Shown: positions 36,486 through 43,960 of the stretch, piece after piece
How the letters are laid out: each line of letters begins with the position of its first letter
Position numbering within the stretch: position 1 is the first letter of the stretch
Assembly (NCBI RefSeq): GCF_000993785.3
Contig: NZ_CP009922.3
Coordinates: forward strand, 1,116,001-1,180,000
From: Streptomyces xiamenensis
Lineage (GTDB): Bacteria > Actinomycetota > Actinomycetes > Streptomycetales > Streptomycetaceae
Direction: 5' to 3'
Length of the DNA: 64,000 bases
Made by a program: the position numbers and the translations under genes
The notes under the pieces: generated by a model
Database searches by the model: none
Seen by the model: only the letters and a program-made list of their open reading frames with translations
What the model was told of the DNA's origin: nothing

Positions 36486-38489
36486 GTGGACACCACCCTT
36501 GAGGACCCGCTGATCGGGCATGTACTCGACGGCCGTTACCGCGTGGACGAGCGGATCGCCGTCGGCGGCATGGCCACGGTCTACCGGGCGGTGGACACCC
36601 GCCTCGAACGAGAGCTGGCCGTCAAGGTCATGCACCCCTCGCTGGCGGACGACGCCGACTTCACCGAGCGCTTCATCCGCGAGGCCAAGTCGGTGGCCCG
36701 CCTCGACCACCAGAACATCGTCGGCGTGCTCGACCAGGGCCGCGACGGGGACTACGTCTATCTGGCCATGGAGTACGTGGCCGGCTGCACCCTGCGTGAC
36801 CTGCTGCGCGAGCGCGGCGCGCTGTCGCCGCGGGCCGTGCTGGACATCGTCGAGCCGCTGCTGGCCGGTCTGGCCGCCGCCCACCGGGCCGGGCTCGTGC
36901 ACCGCGACATCAAGCCCGAGAACGTCCTGATCGGCGGGAACGGCCGGGTCAAGGTCGCCGACTTCGGTCTGGCGCGCGGCGTCGACCACCAGACCTCCGC
37001 CGACACCGGCACCCTGCTGGGCACCATCTCGTACCTGGCGCCCGAACGCATCGAGCACGGCACCGCCGACCAGCGCGCCGACGTCTACGCCTGCGGGGTG
37101 CTGCTGTACGAACTGCTGACCGGTGCCAAGCCGCACACCGGCGACTCCCCGGCCCAGGTGCTGTTCGCACACGTCCACCGGGACGTGCCGCCGCCCTCGC
37201 AGGCCGTGCCCGGGCTGGCACCGGCCCTGGACACCCTGGTGGCGCGCGCCGCCGCCAGGACGCCCCAGGACCGGCCCGGGGACGCCGCCGGGCTGCTGGC
37301 GCTGGTCCGCGCGATACGGGATGAGCTGACCGACGAGGAGCTGGACCTCCAGCCGCCGGCGGCGACCCAGGTACCGGCGGGCGAGAGCGCCGGCGGCACG
37401 ACGGACGCCGACAAGACCGCCGCGGTCCCGGCCACCGCCGACCCCGACGAACGGACGAGTGTGGTGCCCCGCCCGGCCGGCGTGCGCTCCACCGCCCCGG
37501 ACGGCCCCGACCGCGACGCGGTGAACCACACCGCCCGGATCGAGCTGCTGCCGCCGCTGTCGCACAACGGGGACGACGACGACCGCGCCGCCGCGCCGCC
37601 GGTCCGGCGGAAGCTGCCGCGCCGCGCCGTCCTGGCCATGGTCGCCGCCGTGCTGGCCGTCCTGGGCATCGGCGCGGGCATCTGGTACATCAACTCCGGG
37701 CAGTTCCTGCACACCCCCGGGGTGTACGGGGTGCCGCAGGCCGAGGCCGAGCAGACCCTGCGCGAGGCCGGGCTGAAGGTGGCGGTCGACGAGGCGTACC
37801 ACGAGACCGTGGAGCCCGGCCATGTCATCTCCACCGACCCGGCGCGCGGCGACCGCGTGCGCAAGAACGCCACCGTCACCCTCACCGTCTCCCAGGGCCC
37901 GCCCGTGGCCGTCGTGCCCAATCTGCGCGGCATCCCGCTGGCGGACGCCAAGGAACAGCTGACCCGGGCCGGCCTGACCCCGGGCACCGAGACCCGGGAG
38001 TTCTCCACCGAGGTACCGCGGGGCTCGGTGATCTCCACCGACCCGGCGCCCGGCACCGAGAAGCGCCCCGACGCGGCGGTGGCGCTGGTGGTCAGCCGCG
38101 GCGCCGAGATCGAGGTGCCCGAGGTCATCGGTACGGCCGAGGGCACCGCCATGCAGCAGCTGACGGAGGCCGGCTTCGAGGTCGAGGTGGCCCCGGAGCG
38201 GGTGTTCTCCGAGGAGGAGTCGGGCACCGTCGCCGAACAGTCCCCCACGCCCGGCGAGAGCGCGGGTGAGGGCGATGTCATCACCCTCACCATCTCCAAG
38301 GGCCAGGAGATGATCGAGGTGCCCGACGTACGCGGCGAGTCGGAGAGCGAGGCCCGGCGGATCCTGGAGGACGCGGGCTTCGAGGTCAACGTCAACCGGC
38401 TCTTCTTCACCGGCACCGTCTTCAACCAGTCGATCTACGGCGGTGACACCGCCCCGCGCGGATCGACCATCACCATCTGGGTGCGCTGA
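36486..38489 (+). CDS. PASTA-domain Ser/Thr protein kinase (PknB/PknL type)
   Basis: This is a transmembrane kinase sensing peptidoglycan fragments or lipid II. The kinase domain covers about 18-285, with GGMATVY, the ATP lysine K47 (ELAVKVM), catalytic HRDIKPENV (about 139), DFGLARG and GTISYLAPER. A Pro/Asp-rich juxtamembrane region precedes one membrane helix (AVLAMVAAVLAVLGIGAGIWYI, about 383-404). Four PASTA repeats follow, the first degenerate (GVYGVPQAEAEQTLREAGL). It has 667 aa. The neighbouring Rv2175c-type gene, trp/aro genes and cell-wall hydrolases match the context of mycobacterial PknL. Confidence 0.95.
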   Translation: MDTTLEDPLIGHVLDGRYRVDERIAVGGMATVYRAVDTRLERELAVKVMHPSLADDADFTERFIREAKSVARLDHQNIVGVLDQGRDGDYVYLAMEYVAGCTLRDLLRERGALSPRAVLDIVEPLLAGLAAAHRAGLVHRDIKPENVLIGGNGRVKVADFGLARGVDHQTSADTGTLLGTISYLAPERIEHGTADQRADVYACGVLLYELLTGAKPHTGDSPAQVLFAHVHRDVPPPSQAVPGLAPALDTLVARAAARTPQDRPGDAAGLLALVRAIRDELTDEELDLQPPAATQVPAGESAGGTTDADKTAAVPATADPDERTSVVPRPAGVRSTAPDGPDRDAVNHTARIELLPPLSHNGDDDDRAAAPPVRRKLPRRAVLAMVAAVLAVLGIGAGIWYINSGQFLHTPGVYGVPQAEAEQTLREAGLKVAVDEAYHETVEPGHVISTDPARGDRVRKNATVTLTVSQGPPVAVVPNLRGIPLADAKEQLTRAGLTPGTETREFSTEVPRGSVISTDPAPGTEKRPDAAVALVVSRGAEIEVPEVIGTAEGTAMQQLTEAGFEVEVAPERVFSEEESGTVAEQSPTPGESAGEGDVITLTISKGQEMIEVPDVRGESESEARRILEDAGFEVNVNRLFFTGTVFNQSIYGGDTAPRGSTITIWVR

Positions 38490-38505
38490 GGACCGTACGC
38501 ACTGA

Positions 38506-38543
38506 GGCGGGGGTCACATTCCGTACCGCGGAGGACCCCCGCC
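38506..38543 (+). terminator. Terminator of the kinase gene
   Basis: A perfect 10-bp stem (GGCGGGGGTC at 38506-38515 with 38534-38543) with an 18-nt loop lies 16 nt after the kinase stop. Confidence 0.65.
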
Positions 38544-38787
38544 GCTGTGATGCGCGCCATAGGGCGGGCGTCACATACGACCGCGCTTAGTGTTTTTCAC
38601 CTGCGCGCCGCAGGCCGTAAAAAGCCGGGCAAATTCCGGGAACAATCCTCGGGAACCCCTCGGGGAACCCCCCGGGGATGATTCCCCCCAGCACTAACCT
38701 CATTAGTATTCGTGACCTTTGCGCGGGGTTTTCCGCTGCTGCTACGAAAGGCCGTCGCAGCATTCGCGAGAACGTGAGGTCCCCCGC

Positions 38788-39636
38788 ATGACCGCTCAGC
38801 TCCCCACTCCCCGCCGAAGTCGCTTCTCCCGGCTCCAGAAGTCCGCCACGACGGCCGTCGCCGGCTGCGGCATGGCGGCCATCGCCTTCACCCTCGTACC
38901 CACCGCGAGCGCCCACGAGTCCGCCGCGGCGGACTCCGCGGACCGGTCGGTCGCCTGGGTGCTGAAGGCCAACGACGTCCCCGGTCAGCAGCGGTACGAC
39001 GGTGGCGCGGCCGAGGCCGACGGCTCCGCCCCCCAGGACGTGGCCCAGTCCCTGCAGAAGACCCTGCGCGCGCTGGCCCCCGAGTCCCCCTCCCGGCAGG
39101 CCGAGCGCGTCGCCGCCGAGCAGGCCGTCCAGGCCGCCCAGGAACTGGCCGCGCAGCAGGCGGAGGCCGAGCGGGTCGCCGCGGAGCAGGCCGCCAGCCG
39201 CGCCGCCGAGCGCGAGGCGCTGGCCGCGGCCGAGACGGCCGCCGCCGAGGTCACCGCCGCCCCCGAGGCACCGGCCCCGGCCGCCGAGCCGGTGGCGCCC
39301 GCCGCCCCCACCTACACCGACGACCTGGACGGCTGGATCCGCGAGGCGCTGGACATCATGGCCGAGCACGGAATTCCGGGCTCCTACGACGGGCTCTACC
39401 GCAACATCATGCGGGAATCCAGCGGTGATCCCAACGCGATCAATGACTGGGACATCAACTGGATCAATGGCACGCCCTCCATCGGGCTGCTCCAGGTGAT
39501 TCAGCCGACCTTCGACGCCTATCACGTGGAAGGCACTCCCTACAGCCTTTACGACCCGGTCGCCAATATCGTGGCCGCCGCCAACTACGCCTGGGACCGC
39601 TACGGTTCCATCGACAACGTGAACGGTCCCTACTGA
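38788..39636 (+). CDS. Secreted lytic transglycosylase (SLT domain)
   Basis: The 282 aa protein begins with a signal peptide (MTAQ..., hydrophobic core AVAGCGMAAIAFTLV, cleavage near TASAHE). An Ala/Glu/Gln-rich helical region follows (about 85-150). The C-terminal SLT domain has the catalytic Glu in IMRESSGDPNAIN, then GTPSIGLLQVIQPTFDAYH and ANIVAAANYAWDRYGS. It cleaves the glycan strand of peptidoglycan. ATG 38788 is in a weak SD context. A TAGTAT hexamer at 38704-38709 suggests a leader of about 70 nt containing a TGCTGC/GCAGCA hairpin. Confidence 0.9.
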   Translation: MTAQLPTPRRSRFSRLQKSATTAVAGCGMAAIAFTLVPTASAHESAAADSADRSVAWVLKANDVPGQQRYDGGAAEADGSAPQDVAQSLQKTLRALAPESPSRQAERVAAEQAVQAAQELAAQQAEAERVAAEQAASRAAEREALAAAETAAAEVTAAPEAPAPAAEPVAPAAPTYTDDLDGWIREALDIMAEHGIPGSYDGLYRNIMRESSGDPNAINDWDINWINGTPSIGLLQVIQPTFDAYHVEGTPYSLYDPVANIVAAANYAWDRYGSIDNVNGPY

Positions 39637-39685
39637 CCGGCGGCCCCCGGCGGCACCTCACACCCGCACCTGGCAAGCTTTCCGG

Positions 39686-40591
39686 GTGACCTCAGATCGC
39701 GACCGCAATCCCATGGGCGGCCATGTCCCCGTAGCCGGGGGCCTGGCCGCCCGTGGCCTTGCGTACGCCGCCACACTGGGCGCGGAGACGCTCCAGGTGT
39801 TCGTCGCCAACCCGCGCGGCTGGGCCACCCCGCCCGGGGACCCGGGTCAGGACGAGGAGTTCCGCGCCGGGTGCGCCGAGCGGCGGCTGCCCGCGTACGT
39901 CCACGCGCCCTATCTGATCAACCCGGGCTCCGCCGATCCGGTCACCGCCGAGCGCTCGGTGCGCTCACTGCGGCACTCGCTGCGCCGGGGCCGGGCGATC
40001 GGCGCCCGGGGAGTGGTGGTGCACACCGGTTCGGCGACAGGCGGACGCAGCCGGGACTCGGCGCTGGCCCAGACCGGGGAGTTGCTGCTGCCGCTGCTGG
40101 ACGAGCTGACCCACGACGAGGACCCGTACCTGCTGCTGGAACCGACCGCGGGCCAGGGCGCCTCCCTGTGTTCCCGGATCGCTGATCTGGAGCCGTACCT
40201 GGCCGCGCTGCGCGGCCACCCCCGGGTGGGGATCTGCCTGGACACCGCCCATGTCTTCGCGGCCGGCCACGATCTGGCGGCCCCGGGCGGGGCGCGCGCG
40301 ACTCTGGACGAGCTGGTACGGGTGGCCGGCCCGGACCGGCTGCGGCTGATCCACGCCAACGACTCGAAGGCACCGGCCGGATCGCGGCGCGACCGCCACG
40401 AGAACATCGGCGTCGGCCACATCGGCCGCGCCGCCTTCGCCGAGTTGCTGCGCCACCCGGCGACCGCCGGCGTCCCGCTGATCGTCGAGACCCCGGGCGG
40501 ACCCGAGGGTCACGCGGCGGACGTGGCCCTGCTGAAGGAGCTCAGGAAGACACCGGCTCACAGCTCGGGACCGTCACCCGGCTCCTCCTGA
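39686..40591 (+). CDS. nfo: Endonuclease IV (Nfo), AP endonuclease
   Basis: This zinc-dependent TIM-barrel enzyme nicks DNA at abasic sites. Motifs seen are GGHVPVAGGLA, VFVANPRGWATPP, YVHAPYLINP, GVVVHTGSATG, LLLEPTAGQG, GICLDTAHVFAAGHDL and LIHANDSKAPAGSRRDRHENIGVGHIG, which hold the metal ligands. It has 301 aa. The GTG at 39686 is preceded by a CAAGCT hexamer ending 6 nt upstream. Its last 34 nt overlap the convergent sulfite-oxidase-like gene. Confidence 0.92.
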   Translation: MTSDRDRNPMGGHVPVAGGLAARGLAYAATLGAETLQVFVANPRGWATPPGDPGQDEEFRAGCAERRLPAYVHAPYLINPGSADPVTAERSVRSLRHSLRRGRAIGARGVVVHTGSATGGRSRDSALAQTGELLLPLLDELTHDEDPYLLLEPTAGQGASLCSRIADLEPYLAALRGHPRVGICLDTAHVFAAGHDLAAPGGARATLDELVRVAGPDRLRLIHANDSKAPAGSRRDRHENIGVGHIGRAAFAELLRHPATAGVPLIVETPGGPEGHAADVALLKELRKTPAHSSGPSPGSS

Positions 40592-41202
40592 TAGCTGTAG
40601 CGCTGCTCGCGCCAGGGGTCGCCCAGGTTGTGGTAGCCGCGCTCCTCCCAGAACCCGCGGCGGTCGGCGGTCATGTACTCCACGCCGCGCACCCACTTGG
40701 GGCCCTTCCAGGCGTACAGCCGCGGCACCACCAGGCGCAGCGGGAACCCGTGCTCCGCCGTCAGCAGCTCACCGTCGCGATGGGTGGCGAACACGCTGTG
40801 CCCGTCGGCGAAGTCGGCCAGCCGCAGGTTGGCGCTGTAGCCGTACTCGGCCCACACCATCACGTGGGTGACGCCCGGCGCGGGGGGTACGAGGGAGAGC
40901 AGGGTGCTGGCCCGCACCCCGCCCCATTCGGCGCCCAGCATGCTGAACTTGGTGACACAGTGCAGATCGGCGACCACCGTCTCGTACGGCAGAGCGCTGA
41001 ACTCCTCGTGGTTCCAGCACCGTTTGTCGCCGGTGGCGGTCGCGCCGAAGATCCGGAACTCCCAGCGTTCGGCCCTGAACCGCGGCACGGGCCCGTAGTG
41101 GGTGACCGGCCAGCCGCGCTGCTCACGCTGTCCCGGGGGCAGCCCTCCGGCCGCCTGTCGCGTGTCCGCTTCCTCCTCCGAACGGCTTTCCGGGTGACCC
41201 AT
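40558..41202 (-). CDS. Molybdopterin-dependent sulfite oxidase-like protein
   Basis: The 214 aa protein has the sulfite-oxidase/YedY core. The molybdenum-ligating cysteine is in VADLHCVTKFSMLGAEWGGVR. HVMVWAEYGYSANLRLADF, FPLRLVVPRLYAWKGPKWVRGVEYM and the C-terminal GFWEERGYHNLGDPWREQRY follow. There is no signal peptide and no heme domain, so it belongs to the short cytoplasmic forms. Its natural substrate is unknown. It ends inside the end of nfo. Confidence 0.85.
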   Translation of the reverse strand: MGHPESRSEEEADTRQAAGGLPPGQREQRGWPVTHYGPVPRFRAERWEFRIFGATATGDKRCWNHEEFSALPYETVVADLHCVTKFSMLGAEWGGVRASTLLSLVPPAPGVTHVMVWAEYGYSANLRLADFADGHSVFATHRDGELLTAEHGFPLRLVVPRLYAWKGPKWVRGVEYMTADRRGFWEERGYHNLGDPWREQRYSYQEEPGDGPEL

Positions 41203-41286
41203 CCCTCTATGGTGACAGACCTGACATGCACAGTCCGCACCGCCACCCCTGCCCCGGCGAGAACTCCCCGGAAACGGGGTAATTCG

Positions 41287-41302
41287 GTAAGCCTTCGCTT
41301 AC
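41287..41302. promoter_or_regulatory. Palindrome upstream of bacterioferritin, possible degenerate iron box
   Basis: GTAAGC (41287-41292) and GCTTAC (41297-41302) form a 6-bp dyad with a CTTC centre, 72 nt before bfr. It resembles one half of a DmdR/IdeR site only loosely, so regulation by iron is a guess here. Confidence 0.3.
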
Positions 41303-41373
41303 TGGACGTAATCCCCCGGGGGTGCCACGATGCCTCGAACACCTGCCCCTTCTCGCGGAAGGAGCGCGCTGCC

Positions 41374-41856
41374 ATGCAGGGCGATCCCGAGGTCATCGAG
41401 TTCCTGAATGAACAGCTCACCGCTGAACTGACGGCCATCAACCAGTACTTCCTGCACGCGAAGATGCAGGAGAACTTCGGCTGGGTGAAGCTCGCCAAGT
41501 ACACCCGCGCCGAGTCCTTCGACGAGATGCGGCACGCGGAGGTCCTCACCGACCGGATCCTGTTCCTGGAAGGGCTGCCCAACTACCAGCGGCTCTTCCA
41601 TGTCCGGGTGGGCCAGACGGTCACCGAGATGTTCCAGGCGGACCGCCAGATCGAGGTGGAGGCCATCGACCGCCTGCGCCGCGGCGTCGAACTCATGCGC
41701 GCCAAGTCGGACATCACCTCGGCGAAGATCTTCGAGTCGATCCTGAAGGACGAGGAGCACCACATCGACTACCTCGACACCCAGCTCGACCTCATCGAGA
41801 AGCTGGGCGAACCCCTGTACATCGCCCAGCTGATCGAACAGCCCGACGAAGCCTGA
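41374..41856 (+). CDS. bfr: Bacterioferritin
   Basis: Bacterioferritin stores iron in a 24-mer cage. The 160 aa protein has the ferroxidase ligands in LTAELTAINQYFLHAKM (Glu18), ESFDEMRHAEVLTDRIL (Glu51, His54), DRQIEVEAIDRL and ILKDEEHHIDYLDTQL. The heme methionine is in the DEMRHAE region (Met52). ATG 41374 follows GGAAGGAG at 12 nt. It is convergent with bfd, and the two share a strong hairpin. Confidence 0.96.
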   Translation: MQGDPEVIEFLNEQLTAELTAINQYFLHAKMQENFGWVKLAKYTRAESFDEMRHAEVLTDRILFLEGLPNYQRLFHVRVGQTVTEMFQADRQIEVEAIDRLRRGVELMRAKSDITSAKIFESILKDEEHHIDYLDTQLDLIEKLGEPLYIAQLIEQPDEA

Positions 41857-41876
41857 CGTCTGGCGTCTGGTGCCGC

Positions 41877-41912
41877 GGGCGGGGCAGCCCCACCCGAGCG
41901 GCTGTCCCGCCC
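41877..41912. terminator. Terminator between bfr and bfd
   Basis: A 13-bp stem with one G-T pair (41877-41889 with 41900-41912) lies between the convergent genes. Confidence 0.75.
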
Positions 41913-41947
41913 GGCGGGCGCAGCACGGCGCCCGGGTCGCAGGGGGC

Positions 41948-42235
41948 TCAGACTGCCGTGGGCAGCGGGGAAAGCGCGGGGGCCGGGGCGGCGGGGAGGG
42001 GCCGGGCGGTCGTGGGCACGGCGGCGGACTCGGTCGCGGGCGCGGCGGCGGCCGGTTCGCGGCGGGGGCAGGGGCGGCCCAGCAGGCCCTGGATGCGGCG
42101 GACGCACGAGCCGCAGTCCGTGCCGGCCCCGCTGGTGGCCGCGATCTGGCGGGGGGTACAGGCGCCCGCGGCCGCGTGTGCGCGGACCTGGTCCTCGGTG
42201 ATGCCGAAGCACGAGCAGACGTACACCCGCTCCAC
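41948..42235 (-). CDS. bfd: Bacterioferritin-associated ferredoxin (Bfd)
   Basis: Bfd carries a [2Fe-2S] cluster and reduces bacterioferritin to release iron. The four ligands are in VYVCSCFG (C-x-C) and GTDCGSCVRR (C-x2-C). The first ~57 residues are the Bfd domain; the last ~38 are an Ala/Pro tail not needed for the fold. The given start is GTG 42233-42235 (MERVYVCSC). A second GTG three codons on (42226) has a better-spaced GGAGG, so either may be used. An iron box covers the promoter. Confidence 0.92.
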   Translation of the reverse strand: MERVYVCSCFGITEDQVRAHAAAGACTPRQIAATSGAGTDCGSCVRRIQGLLGRPCPRREPAAAAPATESAAVPTTARPLPAAPAPALSPLPTAV

Positions 42236-42261
42236 CTCCCGCAGTGATCTTCCGGTCTTAG

Positions 42262-42280
42262 TAAGGCAAACCTCACCTTA
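42262..42280 (-). promoter_or_regulatory. Iron box (DmdR/IdeR-type operator) upstream of bfd
   Basis: TAAGGCAAACCTCACCTTA is an imperfect 19-bp palindrome that matches the actinobacterial iron-box consensus at 13 of 19 positions by my count. It lies 27 nt upstream of the bfd start. Iron-loaded DmdR would repress bfd, so iron release is turned on when iron is scarce. Confidence 0.75.
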
Positions 42281-42303
42281 CCTTCCCGTCGCCGGACAGA
42301 GAA

Positions 42304-42341
42304 CAGGGCCCCGGTGTGCGCTGCCGCACTCCGGGGCCCTG
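42304..42341 (-). terminator. Terminator of the DAHP synthase gene
   Basis: An 11-bp stem (CAGGGCCCCGG arm, 42304-42314 with 42331-42341) continues, after a T-T mismatch, into a 5-bp GTGCG/CGCAC stem with a 4-nt loop. It lies just after the stop at 42361. Confidence 0.8.
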
Positions 42342-42360
42342 CCCTTGTTCTCCGGTGGCC

Positions 42361-43710
42361 TCAGCCCCGGTACATCTCCGCCACCAGGAAGGCCAGATCC
42401 AGCGACTGGCTGCGGTTCAGCCGGGGGTCGCAGGCCGTCTCGTAGCGCTGGTGCAGGTCATCGACGAGGATCTCGTTGCCGCCGCCGACGCACTCGGTGA
42501 CGTCGTCGCCGGTCAGCTCCACATGGATGCCGCCGGGGTGGGTGCCCAGGCCCTTGTGGACCTCGAAGAAGCCCTTCACCTCGTCCAGCACGTCGTCGAA
42601 GCGCCGCGTCTTGTGCCCGGAGGCCGCCTCGAAGGTGTTGCCGTGCATCGGGTCGCACACCCACGCCACCTCGGCGCCGGACGCCGTGACCCGCTCCACC
42701 AGCGGCGGCAGCAGGTCGCGGATCTTGTCCGCCCCCATCCGCGTGATGAACGTCAGCCGCCCCGCCTCCCGCTCCGGGTCGAGCCGGTCGATCAGCGCCA
42801 GCGCCTCCTCCGGAGTCGTGGTCGGGCCGATCTTCACCCCGATCGGGTTGGAGATGGAGGCCGCGAACGCGATGTGCGCCCCGTCCAGCTGGCGGGTCCG
42901 CTCCCCGATCCACACCATGTGGCCGGAGACGTCGTACAGCCGCCCGCTGCGCGAGTCCACGCGGGTCAGCGCAGCCTCGTAGTCCAGCAGCAGCGCCTCG
43001 TGCGAGGCGTAGAACTCCACCGAGTGGAACTCGGCCGGGTCCGCGCCGCACGCCTTCATGAAGTTCAGCGCGTTGTCGATCTCCCGCGCCAGCGCCTCGT
43101 AGCGCTGGCCGGAGGCGGAGGTGCGCACGAAGTCCTGGTTCCAGGCGTGCACCTGCCGCAGGTCCGCGTACCCGCCGGTGGTGAAGCCGCGCACCAGGTT
43201 CAGCGTGGCGGCCGAGGCGTGGTACATCCGGCGCAGCCGCTCCGGGTCCGGGATCCGGGCCTCGGGGGTGAACTCGGGGCCGTTCACCGAGTCGCCCCGG
43301 TAGGAGGGCAGCGACACCCCGTCGCGGGTCTCGGTCGACTTAGAACGCGGCTTGGAGTACTGGCCGGCGATGCGCCCGACCTTGACCACCGGGACCGCGG
43401 CCGCGTACGTGAGGACCGCGCTCATCTGGAGCAGGGTCTTCAGCTTGGCGCGGATCTGGTCGGCGCTGACCTGGTCGAACGCCTCGGCGCAGTCGCCGCC
43501 CTGGAGCAGGAACGCCTCGCCCCGTGCCACGCTCGCCAGCCGGGCCCGCAGTTGGTCCGCCTCGCCGGCGAACACCAGCGGCGGATAGCCCTCGATGTCC
43601 GCGGTCACAGCGCGCAGAGCCTCGAGGTCCGGATATTCGGGCTGCTGCGCCGCGGGCAGGTCTCGCCAGGAGGAAGCGATGGAGAAGCTGCTGTCAGCGT
43701 TCACGGTCAC
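42361..43710 (-). CDS. aroF: Class II DAHP synthase (aromatic pathway entry)
   Basis: The enzyme condenses PEP and erythrose 4-phosphate in the first step of the shikimate pathway. The 449 aa plant-type (class II) protein has WRDLPAAQQPEYPD, AFLLQGGDCAEAF (metal cysteine), VKVGRIAGQYSKPRS, HMVWIGERTRQLDGAH, WVCDPMHGNTFEA and GIHVELTGDDVTECVGG. GTG ACC GTG at 43710 is preceded by TAACCT ending 7 nt upstream, so a leaderless mRNA is likely. It is divergent from the trp leader/TrpEG unit, linking pathway entry with tryptophan. Confidence 0.95.
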   Translation of the reverse strand: MTVNADSSFSIASSWRDLPAAQQPEYPDLEALRAVTADIEGYPPLVFAGEADQLRARLASVARGEAFLLQGGDCAEAFDQVSADQIRAKLKTLLQMSAVLTYAAAVPVVKVGRIAGQYSKPRSKSTETRDGVSLPSYRGDSVNGPEFTPEARIPDPERLRRMYHASAATLNLVRGFTTGGYADLRQVHAWNQDFVRTSASGQRYEALAREIDNALNFMKACGADPAEFHSVEFYASHEALLLDYEAALTRVDSRSGRLYDVSGHMVWIGERTRQLDGAHIAFAASISNPIGVKIGPTTTPEEALALIDRLDPEREAGRLTFITRMGADKIRDLLPPLVERVTASGAEVAWVCDPMHGNTFEAASGHKTRRFDDVLDEVKGFFEVHKGLGTHPGGIHVELTGDDVTECVGGGNEILVDDLHQRYETACDPRLNRSQSLDLAFLVAEMYRG

Positions 43711-43717
43711 GCGCCCA

Positions 43718-43723
43718 AGGTTA
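43718..43723 (-). promoter_or_regulatory. -10 element of the DAHP synthase gene
   Basis: TAACCT on the minus strand ends 7 nt before the GTG at 43708-43710; no SD lies between them. Confidence 0.4.
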
Positions 43724-43784
43724 CGGGTTCGTACGGGTGGCGTTTCCCCGCGCCCGCGAAGTGAGACAGGGGCCACTCGGGCGC

Positions 43785-43790
43785 TATAGT
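43785..43790 (+). promoter_or_regulatory. -10 element of the trp leader
   Basis: TATAGT ends 7 nt before the leader-peptide ATG (43798). The mRNA would begin at, or one base before, that ATG. Confidence 0.5.
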
Positions 43791-43797
43791 CCACCGC

Positions 43798-43854
43798 ATG
43801 CGCACGCAGCAGACCCGTAACTGGTGGTGGCCCGCTCCCTCGGCGGCCCACTGA
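43798..43854 (+). CDS. trpL: trp leader peptide
   Basis: A frame of 18 codons plus stop reads MRTQQTRNWWWPAPSAAH, with three consecutive tryptophan codons. It lies 106 nt before the TrpEG start and just ahead of a strong hairpin. This is the classic arrangement for ribosome-mediated attenuation: stalling at the Trp codons when charged tRNA-Trp is scarce would favour read-through. The -10 hexamer 7 nt upstream and the absence of an SD suggest that it is translated from a leaderless mRNA. Confidence 0.92.
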   Translation: MRTQQTRNWWWPAPSAAH

Positions 43855-43878
43855 CTGCGCGCATCCCGCAGCACGACG

Positions 43879-43906
43879 CGAAGGCCGCCCGAAGGGGCGG
43901 CCTTCG
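43879..43906 (+). terminator. trp attenuator hairpin
   Basis: A perfect 12-bp stem (CGAAGGCCGCCC at 43879-43890 with 43895-43906) and GAAG loop lies between trpL and TrpEG. It lacks a long T-run. It would terminate transcription when the ribosome passes the Trp codons. Confidence 0.85.
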
Positions 43907-43960
43907 GCGTTCGCAGGCCATCGGGTCGCCCCTTCCCCATCCAGGACAGGGGTTGTCACC

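Noticed and set aside
38490..38787. Cyclic di-AMP riboswitch before the lytic transglycosylase
   Set aside because: A -10-like TAGTAT lies only about 80 nt from the ATG, and I see none of the conserved riboswitch strands, only GGGAAC-type repeats and short hairpins.
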